From Liolophura sinensis (taxonomy: Eukaryota > Mollusca > Polyplacophora > Chitonida > Chitonidae), in NCBI RefSeq assembly GCF_032854445.1, contig NC_088307.1:17486001-17550000 (forward strand): a DNA stretch of 64,000 bases, written 5' to 3'. Below are positions 25,901 to 40,900 of this stretch, one piece after another. Numbering within the stretch: position 1 is the stretch's first letter; each line of letters starts with the position of its first letter. The position numbers and the translations under genes were made by a program. The notes beneath the pieces are model-generated. The model was given only the letters and a program-made list of their open reading frames with translations. It was not told the origin of the DNA and did no database searches.

Positions 25901-28900
25901 CAGAGATTTCTGGAGAATCACACTCTTCTCATGAAGTCTTCCAGAGCCATTGATGGTGGGTGGAACTGTGGGACACAAAGATTCATTGATGAGTTATGGG
26001 CGGGACTGTTTGAGCAGACAGAATAGCTGATTGACAAGAGTCCAAATATAAACTGACTGACGATGGACATTACAGACCAGACATTAAACCACACAAACTT
26101 ACCTATTCATACACAATGCTCACCATGCTATGCCAAACCTACCTATTCACACACAATGCTTACCACGATATGCTAAACTTACCTATTCATACACAATGCT
26201 TACCTTGCTATGCTAAACTTACCTATTCATACACAATGCTTACCGTGCTATGCTAAACTTACCTATTCACACACAATGCTTACCGTGCTATGCTAAACTT
26301 ACCTATTCATACACAATGCTTACCGTGCTATGCTGAACTTACCTATTCACACACAATGCTTACCGTGCTATGCTAAACTTACCTATTCACACACAATGCT
26401 TACCGTGCTATGCTAAACTTACCTATTCACACACAATGCTTACCGTGCTATGCTAAACTTACCTATTCACACACAATGCTTACCGTGCTATGCTGAACTT
26501 ACCTATTCACACACAATGCTTACCGTGCTATGCTAAACTTACCTATTCACACACAATGCTTACCGTGCTATGCTAAACTTACCTATTCATACACAATGCT
26601 TACCGTGCTATGCTGAACTTACCTATTCACACACAATGCTTACCGTGCTATGCTAAACTTACCTATTCACACACAATGCTTACCGTGCTATGCTAAACTT
26701 ACCTATTCATACACAATGCTTACCGTGCTATGCTAAACTTACCTATTCACACACAATGCTTACCGTGCTATGCTAAACTTACCTATTCATACACAATGCT
26801 TACCGTGCTATGCTGAACTTACCTATTCACACACAATGCTTATCGTGCTGTGTTAAACTTACCTATTCACACACAATGCTTACCATGCTATGCTAAACTT
26901 ACCTATTCATACACATTGCTTACCATGCTATGCTCTAGCCTGAATACACAGTATCCAGCACCATAATTTCTAATGAAAGTTCTGAGATGCTGGATTTACA
27001 AACTTTTAGTAAAACTGGCCTCCTATTGTGAAGAAAGGAAACCATTATTAACGATGAAAATTAGCGATCAATGGCATGCCAGAGCCGGTTTTAAACCCAT
27101 GTCTGTTGCTTTTATAATACATACATCAACTATAATCACAAACCGTAAACTCTGATAAACCAAACGTGTCACACACAAACACACACATCTTTACGGCATT
27201 TACACTAACATATATGCACTTACGTTTTCAATCTGAATGCTTTACTTGATAAAGTTCTACCAAAACTCTATGTAATGGCTGTTGCTGAAAACTTCGGCTT
27301 TGAGCGTCGCGAAGTGTACCATGCACATGCATCCTGGAAAAGAAGATTTAACACCAAACATGCACCGTGACTGAACAAAAGGGAGATAACTTGTATCGGT
27401 TTTCTGCAAATTGTCTTGGATTTTTTCTAATTCTGAACCGTGTATCTTTTGCCATGTAATCTTGTATATTACCAATTCGGTTTTCCAAGTGACACACAAT
27501 CTACGTTAGATTATACTGGAAAAGTGCTCTGGCTGTACATGGGTGGGTCTGCCAGCAACCTGCTCGGATTCCTCCCACCAAAATGCTGCTTGAGAACAAC
27601 GTAAAACACCAATTACAAACAATCAAACCAGCACAGTAAGTCTTAGCACAAATCAAAAAGCCAAGCAGCTCTGTTTTGATCTATTGGTACAAAATGCCAG
27701 AAGCATAAAGTTTTATGACCTGCATTCCCAAAATGGCCATGAACAAAAACTCACAAACCAAGCCATACCAAGAACCTCCAAATTGTAGTGTTTGTCTACG
27801 GCGCCAGCTTGATTTTGTGCTCTGCATGTATATCGTCCGGCGTCTCCAACACCTATGTTTACGATCTGTAAAGTTCCTCCATTGTCCAGAATTCTGATAC
27901 GTTGATCTGATGCAGTGTTCACTTCCTGTCTGTCCTTCAACCATGTGATCTGAAAAAAAGATTATCACGTAGACAGGTTGAGCTTTTCACCAACGGCTGT
28001 CCACTTTGAATCAACTTAATTACCCCCTCCCCCCACCACCAATTTTATTTTCTTTATTCTTTTGGCCTCTAACTACCTTTTATTCAGTGTCTTCTCAGTG
28101 CAACTTTTAACCAAAAACTTTCAGCCTATTTTTTAATACGAGAAAATTGAACCAACTGACATACTAAATAAGCTTATAGTACCTCTTCTGTACTCTTTTA
28201 TACTTTAATGGTGACGTAATGATGACATGAATACAGTGACCGAAATATTGATCATATGATGATCCTAATATTCGGGGTAACATTCATCATATTTTGGAAC
28301 TGAGGTCAATTTCACAAAGCGATTTAAGTCAAAATTTGAAATACGCTTTTGTAGCTTATTTTAGAGCACCATAAATTAAGATTTTGACCACCTCAGTAAG
28401 AGGACTAATGTGTCAAATTATAGTTTTCAGTACCGCACACTAAATGACTTTGTGGAATCGACCCCTGAAGCTCCAGGGTCACATCCATAGGTGCTTTGGG
28501 CAAAAAAATAATAATGGAAGCATAGTAATTATTACAGGCTGGAAGAAAAGTATAATTTACATACGAGTGACACCTTAAAGAGGGAAGTAGTTTTGGTATG
28601 CTAATTAAAAACATCAATGACAAACGGTTATACACTACAGGCATTATTATTAAATTCCTTTTGATTTTGGTCTATTTGGTTTTTGGAAAGATCTTTTCAA
28701 GGAAATCATGAAACCAGGTATAGAAGAGCACTCTTAGTTCTTAAAAAGAAAAAGATAACAAATAAAATAACCATACTCATAGTTATTTTGAAAGAGGGAT
28801 TGAAACAGACATTAACAGCCACGAACATTTTTTACTGATCTGCTGGGTGGCTCGTCAGAAACAAGTGAGTTCTGCAGTTATAGAAATCACTGGCATCTGA

Positions 28901-31900
28901 TTGGTCCAAATTGATAACATGGCGATGATTTTGCTTGTTTTCAACTGTAACATCACTATGATGAAAAAAATAAAAAAATTGGTGATTTATAAACTTTATG
29001 TGGGATGTTTTATAAGAATACATGAATATATTTATATATACATACCTCTGGCTCAGGGCTACCTGATGCCTTACACACCAGGTTGACAGCTTCCAGAACA
29101 ACCACAGACAACTTCTCAATTACCCTCTGATCGTCCATCAGTGGAGGCACTGGATTTGACAAAACAATGCAACAAAACTGATCAAAATTTTGTGCACTGA
29201 AACTGATTGGAACCAAACTGTAATTATATAGTAAACTTAATGAAATACTAGTATAACAAAAGATGCATCTACCGAATCTATCAATTTGTTTTTCTGTTTT
29301 AAAAGTCAAGAAGCTTGGTCACTAAGTTCAAATGCTTCGAAACCCAAAATGAATCACCGCATAGACATTTAATTGAACTATTGTGTAACAGAATTAAACA
29401 CATGACAAACTTGCACAGTGATTAACATTGCAAAATCTTAACTTGGATGCTGAGTCTCTGTCCTATTATACACCATAGTGTTTAGCTGTTCTGATCTTGG
29501 ATGGTGATTTTGTAACAAGGCCCGCCAATTGGATACTCCAGTCTTTTCGTTTCTAACTACAGCGACTTGAATAAGTCGATGGTCGAAGTGAAGTCCCCGA
29601 TAAAACCGAACATTTAATTGTTCACTCAAAGCCGAATACATGTCAGTAGACATCTGGAAGCCTCAACTTTACAGACAACGTCTATAATAACACCACAATT
29701 TTTTGGCCATAGTCTTTATTGTGCCTGACCTTGGGCAGTGATTTGTAACATGGACCAGTAATTGGACACTCGAGTCTTTTACCTTGGAAAGTGAGTTTGT
29801 AACTTCTTTAATCCTTGCACACAGTTACAGTTGCTGAGTTTCTAACTTGACGATAGTTTTACCTGGAAGAGTAACATATTTGGAAAGGACTAAGTTTTAC
29901 CTTGGACAGTGAGTTTGTAACTTGTTTCTATCTGACCAGCCACATTTGTTGCCATGCAGCTGTAACGACCTCCGTCTGACACCTGTGCGCGAGATACCTC
30001 CAGACGTTTCCCATTGGCCAAGGTGCGGAGGTTAGGGTAGGGAAAGTCAAGCAAAGGCTGGCGATCCTTTAGCCACATGACAGATGGCTCAGGGGTCCCC
30101 GTAACGGGACAGTCGAGGGTGATGGTGAGATTCTGGATCACACTCAGCTCTTTCTCCACACCAGCGTCTTCCAGGTGAGGCGGAACTATACAGGTACAAA
30201 ACAGGGGAGTTAACCTATGTAAGAACTAAACCCATAGCATACAAGTATAAATATTACACTGTGGTCAATGTGAAGGAGAACTATTTAGCACTTAAGTCTT
30301 ACTACATAGCTTATTTGCTAACCTTATTTATTTTATTTTATTTGAACTTTATTTATATTTTATTTATTAAGGCCATGCCCCAGATTACCAGGACATCAGT
30401 AAGCGCTCATGAAATCCAGCCTTGTGCCCTAACCTAGCATTCTCCTCTCCCATGGTCAACAGAAATTATATGACTTTCTACAATGTGTTCGGAATTACAT
30501 TTCATTTCTCACATGATTAAATTTTAAGATAAGTTAAAAATGGGCAATGCCCATATAACTCAAGACAAACTCTACACTATACCTCACAATGTCAAGACAA
30601 ACTCTACACTATACCTTACAATGTCAAGACAAACTCTACAATATACCTCACAATGTCATGACAGACTCTACACTATACCTTACAATGTCAAAACAAACTC
30701 TACACTATACCTCACAATGTCATGACAAACTCTACACTATATCTCACAATGTCAAGACAAACTCTACACTATACCTCACAATGTCAAGACAAACTCTACA
30801 CTATACCTCACAATGTCAAGACAAACTCTACACTATACCTCACAATGTCAAGACAAACTCTAAACTATACCTCACAATGTCATGACAAACTCTACACTAT
30901 ACCTCACAATGTCAAGACAAACTACACACCATACCTCACAATGTCATGACAAACTCTACACTATACCTCACAATGTCAAGACAAACTCTACACTATATCT
31001 CACAATGTCAAGACAAACTCTACAATATACTTCACCATGTCAAGACAAACTCTACACTATACCTCACAATATCAAGACAAACTCTACAATATACCTCACA
31101 ATGTCAAGACAAACTCTACACTATACCTCACAATGTCAAGACAAACTCTACACTATACCTCACAATGACAAGACAAACTCTACACTCTATCTCACAATGT
31201 CAAGACAAACTCTACAATATACCTCACAATGTCAAGACAAACTCTACACTATACCTCACAATATCAAGACAAACTCTACAATATACCTCACAATGTCAAG
31301 ACAAACTCTACACTATACCTCACAATATCAAGACAAATTCTACAATATACCTCACAATGTCATGGCAAACTCTACACTATACCTCACAATGTCATGATAA
31401 ACTCCACACCATACCTCACAATGTCAAGACAAACTACACACCATACCTCACAATGTCATGACAAACTCTACAATATACCTCACAATGTCAAGACAAACTC
31501 TACACTATACCTCACAATGCCATGACAAACTCTACACCATGCCTCACAATGTCATGAAAAACTCTACACTATACCTCACAATGTCATGACAAACTCTACA
31601 CCATACCTCACAATGTCAAGACAAACTCTACACCATACCTCAGAATGTCAAGACAAACCCTACACTACACCTCACAATGTCATGACAAACTCTACACCAT
31701 ACCTCACAATGTCATGACAAACTTTCCGGGCATACTCAACACACAGGATTTACGTGGCAAGATTACTGGCCCTGCATGCCACATTACAGAACCTCAAACA
31801 ATCTCGTATGTAAACATTTATAATACATATTTGATTAACTAAAACAGCATGAGCATTCTCTGGACCTTATTTTCAGAAATAAAAAATCATTCTCATTGAA

Positions 31901-34900
31901 AATGTTTTCTCACCTAATACCTCTAGATTAAAATCCCTTTGAAGTTCACCAGCAGCATTGAAGGCTATACAGGTATACCTGGCTGAGTCAGACACCTGAG
32001 CCTGGAGAATTTGCACCTGTTTACCCTGCTGGAGGATAGAACGAGAGGGTGTCTCCCTGAGAGGCTGCCCGTCAATTAGCCAGTTTATCGTAGGGGGCGG
32101 GAGTCCAGACACAGGGCACTCTAATAACACTGTACGGTTGACAATCACCTTAGGATTGTTCACCAAGTTGGATTCGTCAATGGTCGGTGGCACTGATGGT
32201 AACAAAAACATACACGAACATGTAGTGTACAAGCAAAAAGTCAAAACACAATATGGTTAGTTAAGGATTTTTTTTGCATTTATGTCAATAATCTTTCACT
32301 AATGCTTTCACAGATTTCACTGTTGTCTGAACTAGAATTTCCAGGAACTGGGCCCAACATCTCAGAATGGACTGAGAAATGCCTAACCACTATTCCAATG
32401 TTACATATAACACAAACAATAAAAGGAAAAAAATGGAAACTATTACTTGTTGATCCAAAAGTTTTATACAAAAAAATTTAACAGAGGCAGATTCCACACT
32501 GTTTGCGTAATTTTGATTAAAACGATTAATCATGTTTTAACTGTTCTTCAGATTTTCAAAGAATATTCATTATTCACAACCAAATTTCTGACTATTTTCA
32601 AACTTCAAAACCTTTTTGTATTTTAAAACCGATAAACAAAAAAAAAAGGTGCTGTTTTGAAATAATCCTTAACTCACACTGTACACTGAGGTCAAAGTCC
32701 ACACGATCCTCCCCTGCTGGGTTTGTAGCGATGCATGAATACTTGGCTGAGTCACCCTCTTGGGAATTCGTAATCTGGAGCTGTAAGCCACCTGCTAGCA
32801 CCTGAATGCGAGGTGTCTCCACCAGGGGGCGCTCATCCTTCAGCCAGGCAATGTTTGGGGATGGAATTCCCGTGGCTGGACACTGCAGGACGATGCTACG
32901 TGTCAAGATAACGCTTGGTGATGTGTCCAAACCAGAGAGGTCAATGCGGGGCGGAACTAAGGGTCAGTGATTAAGAACAAGAGCTAAAATGTTTATAAGA
33001 TTAGGGTTGAGAGTGCTTTTCATCAGAATTGAGTCCTCAAAAAACAATGCACACTTATCCATGACTAACAGTTCCACATTTCACCTAAAGTTTTACATTT
33101 TTCAAATGACACATTTTACTTGATTCTGATTGAGTTATTCACCTTTCTTTTTTTTAAATTTTTTTATAAAAAGTATCATTTTAAAGTCTTTATGTGCTTC
33201 TGAAAGTGCTTTTTACATACCAAACTTGAAATATAGTCTATACATTTGTGGACAAAAAAATTTGTATACTGACTTACCCTAACTCATGTACTTTTGTTTG
33301 TTAATCACCCCACTATTACTTTGTCTGGCTTTATTTACTGACTCCATGTATAACAATACACTGACCACTTTCACTTTCACTTTCACTTTATAGGTAGCAG
33401 TCAGGCTGACAGGTACAAGATACTCAAGTATGAGTAAAACCACTGCTCTTAGCCTACCCCTCCAATTCTCCAAAAAAAGTCCCAGCAACTTTTTATCTCT
33501 TGCATAAATTTTAAACACTGTTTCATGTAAATGGGTGCCTGACAAACCTCCTAACACACAGCTACATTTGTGCACAGAAACTCATTGGTCAATGGCTAAA
33601 TAACTTGAGTCAGACGCCTAGACACTATTCCCATATGTATGTTTTTTTTTTCTTTTTACCTTGCACATCCAAAATGTAGTTTTTCTCTGCTTGTCCAGCC
33701 TCGTTGATGGCGATACAGGCGTACTGTCCAGCATCAGTCAGCTTGGCCTGCACAATACGAAGCTGACGACCATTGCCCACAAGCTGCAGGTGGGGCTCTC
33801 GCTCAAACTGAACCGCTTGACCGTTCCGTAACCATGACAACCGTGGTTCAGGAGTTCCAGATGCAGGACAATTCAGAACAGTTGATTGGTTGACAATGAC
33901 GGTGGGTCGCGGGTCAACGTCAACATTTGAAATGGTCGGAGGAACTGAAACATCAAAAATGAGAAGTCATTTTAGTGTGTTCGAGGAAGACATTTGATTT
34001 ATTTGATTGGTGTTTTACTTTGTACTCTGAAAGATATTTGAAACACAGGTGTATGTAGTTGTGGACCAAACACAAGAACAACCTTTCTTTTCTTGATTCA
34101 CAGAAGACCCCCGCTTAATGGATCCAACAAATACGATGTCCTCCCACACCTTATCGTGACAATGTTACTTTCCATTCCATTCCTTGTGTCCACTCCGGTT
34201 TACCTTCTTGCAACAGTACTGCTTCTGATTGGTCAATTGCCTGTTCTTGATTGACAGTTCAGAAAGTTTAAAACGGTGCACAAAACCTCCAAATTAAAAA
34301 CAAAAGAGAACCTCCCCCCCCCCCCACCCAAAGTATACTGACTGCTATCTAACATATCTTTTTTCTTTTTTATCTTTCAAGCTGATAAATTTACTAAATC
34401 TTCATCCAAAAACAAGCAGGAATATTTGATTTTGGTCTGTGTGAGATTACTTACACAGCAAAAGTGTACTTTACAAAACCCCAAATTACAAATCCAGAAC
34501 AGCCCCAAAATTTTAAAAGCCCTGCTGTCATTATTGTCACCAAAAGAGAACCGTTGGAACTTCATTCCGAAAATGATGAATAACACACTCACATGATGAA
34601 TAACATGCAATAACACAATAACATATATTAATTCAAAACTGTCATCTGATTGGAGGAACTAACCAAGATGGCTGCACCTCTATCACCTGACCCACCAACA
34701 AATGATTGAATATTTACTTTTTTATTTATTTGATTAGTGGCTAATGCTGAAATCAACATCTTCTCGAGAAAATTGATCAGGTTGAGGGCTGATAAAAACC
34801 CGGTGTGACGGGATTAGGCGACCGATGTTCACCAGTTACCTGACATACTTCCTGATTTTAATAAGCCTGCAGCCGAACCAGTGAGAAATGGGCAAGAAAA

Positions 34901-37900
34901 ATATATTTCTATATTTTAGGCATTTGTAAATTTTAAATTTGCACTCTCAGAGGCTTATAAAGGCATTAAAATGATACATATACTTCTGAGCCCAGTTTCA
35001 CAAAACAGCCTTTGACATTTTTTTTATTGTGCATTTGTCGTACGATATTTTGTCCATCACTATTACCTTACAATCGTCCCATATGTGTAAATATTGTACA
35101 TGCATGACATCTTTGTGAAACTGGGCCTTGACACCTACACTAAAATTTTTCTGATAAGAATTTCAGTAAGCTTCTTAAAAAAATCTTAAGTGGAAGAATC
35201 AGTCAGAATCAAGGAAAATGTGTCACTTGAAAAATATCAAACTTTAGGTGAAACATGATACATGTAAATCTAGAAATATACATCTATTTAAGCATATTAC
35301 ATGTTTCTCAGTATCAATAACTTTGCTTTATTCAGTCCATCACCTCCTCACTTACCTTGTACTTTAAGTGTGAAATCCAACTCAGCCTGGCCCGCTTCAT
35401 TGACTGCGCGACAAGTGTAGCGACCAGAATCCACCACTTGTGCGCGGTGCACTTCCAGCTGGCGACCGTCGAACAGTCTGCGCATGTGTGGGTGTGTCTC
35501 ACTACTGATGGGTCTCCGGTCCTTCAGCCAGGTTACCTGTGGCGGTGGAACCCCGGATGCCGGACAGTCGATGATGATAGTCTCATTAACGATGACCGTA
35601 GGGTTCAAATTGGTGAAACGGTCAATTCTGGCCGGCACTGGATTTGATGGAAGGGATTGGTCAATGGATGAGATTCGTTTCAATGAGACAAAGGGCATTT
35701 TAACAGGTAAAAAAACTTTCTTTTCAATCCTTAAGATGAAGTATGAAGTCTTAATAATAGCACCATTCGAACAACAGCCACAGTTAGCCAGAATTAAATT
35801 TCCTCGAAGTTAACCACAGCGATTTATTAATGTAATCGTTAAAATAATTTGTTAAAATATCATTAAATAAGATATTCTGCTCAGATATTTTTGCACATAC
35901 CTAAAACATCAAGCTCCATATCCACAGAGTCTTCTCCAGCTTTGTTAATCACCACACAGCTGTAACTCCCAGAGTCTGTCAGCTGTGCTGCATTGATACG
36001 CAGTTGTCTCCCTTCCCCAAATGCCTCAATCCTGTCCAGGCTGGATGAGGCTGGGTCCAAAGGGCGTGAGTTCTTGTACCAGCGAATGGTAGGAGATGGA
36101 GACCCTTTGGCAGGGCAGCGTAAGGTTGTTGTGTGGTTGATAAGAACTTTAGGGTTTTCATTCAGCCCAATCTTGTTAATCGTAGCTGGTACTATTAAAC
36201 AGTAAAACAAAAAGAAAGCATATCATATTTGACTTGTGGTTGTCAACAACAGACTGACCATAAGTTAAACAATGCATACATGGGAGCTTAAGACCCAGCT
36301 CAACTAAACTCATCTGTTATGTTGTGTCCTAAGAGACTCTTAGCCTACCCCTCAAATTCTCAGTTTCTTTCAAATAAGTCCCAGCAACTTTTTTTCATCT
36401 CTTGCATGTGAAATAACAAGATGAAATTAAAATAGATTAATATTTTTAGAAACATTCACATAAAATGGAAACGGCTGGGAACAATACACCCCAGAGTGAC
36501 AGTAATAAAAGTTAGGCAACAATTACCCCCCATCCCCCGCCACCCCTCCGGCTACCCCCCAACATGTACCACATACATGTAAAGTCGTACCAAATAATGA
36601 CTTCTACATGTATACACAACTGTGATAACTGCAGTAACAAAGGATGTTTTGCAGATATGTTAGAATTTCCGTGACTTATCAATATTTTATTACATGTATG
36701 TCTCACCATGTAAAGTTTAAAAGTACAGCATTTTATTTAGCAGAAATCTGAGTAAGTCTGGACTATTAATATGAGAAATCTAAAGGTGTATATCCAGGTG
36801 AGTCTAGAGGACTTACTCAGCACCTGCAGGTCAAACACTTTCTCGTTCTGCCCCGCCACATTTGTTGCGCGACACGTGTAACGCGCCGTGTCCTCTGGAT
36901 TTGTATTGCGCAACTCCAGCGTCCAACCATCATCTAAAAGTATGTGTCTAGCATCGCTCACTGTGATTGGCTCTTTGTTCTTGTGCCACGTTATGGTTGG
37001 GCGAGGAATGCCAGTGGCTGGGCAAGTTAGACGGACGTTTTGACTGGATATGACTTCCGGCCGCGCAACAATGTTGGCATCATCAATACTAGGTGGTACT
37101 GTACAAGACAAAATGTGATAATGCATGTGTATTTTCTGTTATACTAAATAAAATAATAATAAACAAAAAAAAAACCAATAAAAGACAAAAATGACAAAAA
37201 ATATCATGGAAATGAACAATTAACTATACAGCTTGGGCCTGAACTGATTTATCGAAGAAATTCTTTAACTTTTTGGTCTGGCAACATTTTGTCAAATCTG
37301 AAAGACATTCTTAGCATTTACAGCTACCTAAAATCAAAAAATTCTGATTTGGAAAAAAAAAACTTTAGTATTACATGCTATAAGTGTAGTTTTACAGGTT
37401 GATGACCTGACCTGTGATTTGAACGCTGAATACCTTTTCAGCCGTAAAGAACACAGGTGTATAGAAGCACTATCCTTTGTTTATTCTTAACACTTCACCC
37501 ATAACTCACCAAAAACTGATAGATCAAAGTTCTTCTTTGCAGACCCAGCCACATTTTTCGCCACACAAGTAAACCTCGCTGTGTCCGTCACTTTGGTGCT
37601 GAGCAGCTCTAGTCGTCTCCCATCTGCAAAGGTCCTGATGCTGGGGTTGAGGGAGGGGTTTATCAAGCGTCCGTCCTTGAGCCAAGTCACTCTGGGTGGG
37701 GGGATGCCAGCGACCGGACAGTCAATTACCAGGGGCCGGGAAACTATCACGGACAGGTTCCCCTGAGAGGCCGCCAAGTCATCAATCTTAGGCGGAACTG
37801 GTAAAAGTAAAATCTGTCACACATTCAACATGGTCAATGCAAACTAAATATCTATATAACTAAACTAGCAATACTCATTCAAATATCATTTTTCAAGTCA

Positions 37901-40900
37901 CATCATTTATGACAAAATAATGGCACCCAGCACAAAATGATATCGTCGCTTTATCGTGGGATAGGGCTACTTAACCATCTCTTTAACATAGCCGTATTTA
38001 TTCTAAGACATAACTTCTTGCAGAATATCATTAAGTTTGCATTATTTGACACTCAAATCCATTCAAGAATATAATTCAGAAGATTGATCAAAACCTCTTT
38101 AATTAATGTTCTATATTCCACAGGACACTTAATATTAAAACTGGCAGACTGACAGTGCCAATCTATGATGCTATAATGTGACAGTATCATATCGCATGGG
38201 GGTGGGGGGAGGGGGGGATCTCACTTTGTAGTTCTGTAGCTTTTTTAGAAGCATTTATTAAATTTTTACTTATTTATTTGATTGGTGTTTTGCGCTGTAC
38301 TAAAGAATAATTCACTTATACAATGGCGGCCAGCATTATGGTGGGAGGAAACCGAGGGAAACACATGACCATCCACAGGTTGCTGGCAGACCTTCCCACT
38401 TAAAGCCCCTAGAGGAAGTCAGCATGCGCTGGACAAGAACTCACAGCGACCGCATTGGCGAGAGGCTCCTGCATCATATAGTATTTAATTGTAAGATAGA
38501 GTTTAAGATTTGAATTTTAAGATTCGAATTGCTCGCTATCTGACCAACGACTTGTGCAGCGCTGTGTGAGTGAACTTTGTCAAAGTACATGTACACATAC
38601 ACACACACACAAAAAGAAAAAATCAGTAGAGAAAGAAATTTTATAAAGACCTGCACGACTCACCTTGCACCACAAGGTCATATTTCTTGTTACTCTTGCC
38701 AGCAATGTTTGAAGCCACACAGGTAAATCTGGCCGTGTCTGTTACTTGAGAGCGGAGAATGGTCAACTCTCGGCCCTCATTGGAGATAATGATCCGGTCA
38801 GCCAGATCGGTGTTTCCCAGAGGTTGACCATTCTTAAACCATGTGATCAGTGGAGGGGGGTCAGCCAAAACAGGACACTCCAGTGTCACGGTGTCATTCT
38901 CGATTACTGTTGGTTTGCCTGGTTTGCCACTGTCACCATCACCATCTGGGAACTTTGGAGGGACTGTTAACAATGACGAATAACTTTTTTAATTAAGGCA
39001 GTTCTGTGCATTCTAACGAGTGGTTGTAATGACCCAGTTTATAACAATGTAAAAAATTTTTAAACAATGTTAACTCTCTTAAATAAAAAAAAAGCATTGT
39101 CTTTATAAAGGTTTCTGTTTATTTTTTGTCAGTGAGTATAAATTCAATGTGTTGGTCCCCAGCACGTGAAGGTGATATTGCATGCATTTTTGATTGAGAA
39201 TATTTCACCCACGTGATTGAATGAATAAGTGAATGAATGAGTGATTATGGCTTAACACCACAAGGGCAGTATTTCAGCCATATTGTAAAGAGAACATATT
39301 TAAATCAATAGCCTCTTGTGATGGAGATCAGGTTTATAGTCATCAGTTTTGGAATTCTGGCACCAAAAGTAATATATCATGACCTTTTGAAATACATTTC
39401 TACATGTACAAAATACATTTTTATCCCTACAAATACACTTTTACCCATACATAATACATTTCTGACCCTTACAAATACACTTTTGACCCCTACAAATACA
39501 CTTTTACCCCTACAAATACACTTTTGACCCCTACAAATACACTTTTGACCACACAAAATACATTTTTGACCCTTACAAGTACACTTTTACCCCTACAAAT
39601 ACATTCTTGACCTATACAAATACTCTTTAACCCATACAAAATACATTTTTGACCCTTACAAGTACACTTTTATCCTAACAAATACACTTTTGACCCCTAC
39701 AAATACACTTTTTTGGTGAAATTTTACGGCAAATACCGCATGTTAAATGCACGCCACATCTGTATAATGGGTGTTACTATAGCTTGGACCTGTTCTACTT
39801 TGAAGGTGTAACTGACATCAATTGTAACACACTTCTTGACAGTCGTTACATGTGATGTAGTGTTACACCTTTGTTAAAACACAGAGAAGCTCACCTAGAA
39901 TCTTGAGGTCTACGACATGGCTAGCATTCCCTGCTACATTCCTGGCCACACACTTGTACCTGGCTGTGTCTACAGCCTTAGCGCTCTGTATCTCCAAGGA
40001 GCCATCGCCCAGTTGCGTCACGCCAATCTCGTTCCGATGGATCTCCTGTCCGTCCCTGTACCAGGTGATGGTGGGTGCAGGGGTGCCCCGGGCAGGGCAT
40101 GGCAAAATCACAGCGTTGTTCTCTATGATCTCAGCCTTATCTGGGACTCCGGCAGGTAACGTAGGAGGAGCTGAAACAGCATGGTTTGAAGGGAGATTAA
40201 AGTATATATAATATCACCAGCTTCGCAGCCTTGGAATTACTGGTTCTTTTAAAGATGTCCCCATTCTCTTATGATGAACTATGATATATTCACATGCATG
40301 AAACACTGAATGGAGCAAAGTGATAAAATGGTTACAGCATCTTGTGAAGACAAAAAAACCCCCCCAAAACAAATCAAATTAATCCTTGCAACTAATGGAC
40401 AACACGTGAAACCTGAATTACTGTAAACTAACTAATGATTAACAATGTATTTATTGCTTTGTTTCACTTGTAAGGCCTAACTTAAAAAGGAAGAAACTTG
40501 TTGGACCCAGGATGAACTAAGCCATCTTTGATTTCAAATAAAATTTCAAATCACTTTAAAATTGTCATTTCTTTTATCAATCTTTAACAAGATAAAATAT
40601 TGCTTAACAACGTAATTTCTGGGTAAGTTACTTTAAAACAAATTTCAGCTAAAATAACTGAAAGGATTTATTTATTTGATTGGTGTTTTACGCTGTACTC
40701 AAGAATATTTCACTTATACGACGGCGGCCAGCAATGTGGTAGGAGGAAACCGGGCAGAGCCCGGGGGAAACCCACGACCATCCGCAGGTTGCTGTCAGAC
40801 TGTCTAGCGCTCTAACCGACTGAGCCACGGAGGCCCCAACTGAAAGGAACATATCAAGTTTAATGACTGAAATTTTGACTTAAGCGTAAAATCTCTTTGT

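Noticed and set aside
30540-31840. Overlapping 75–171-codon open frames on the plus strand
   Set aside because: They lie wholly in the 32-bp minisatellite, where three units make 96 bases, so stop-free frames repeat. There is no domain or splice pattern.
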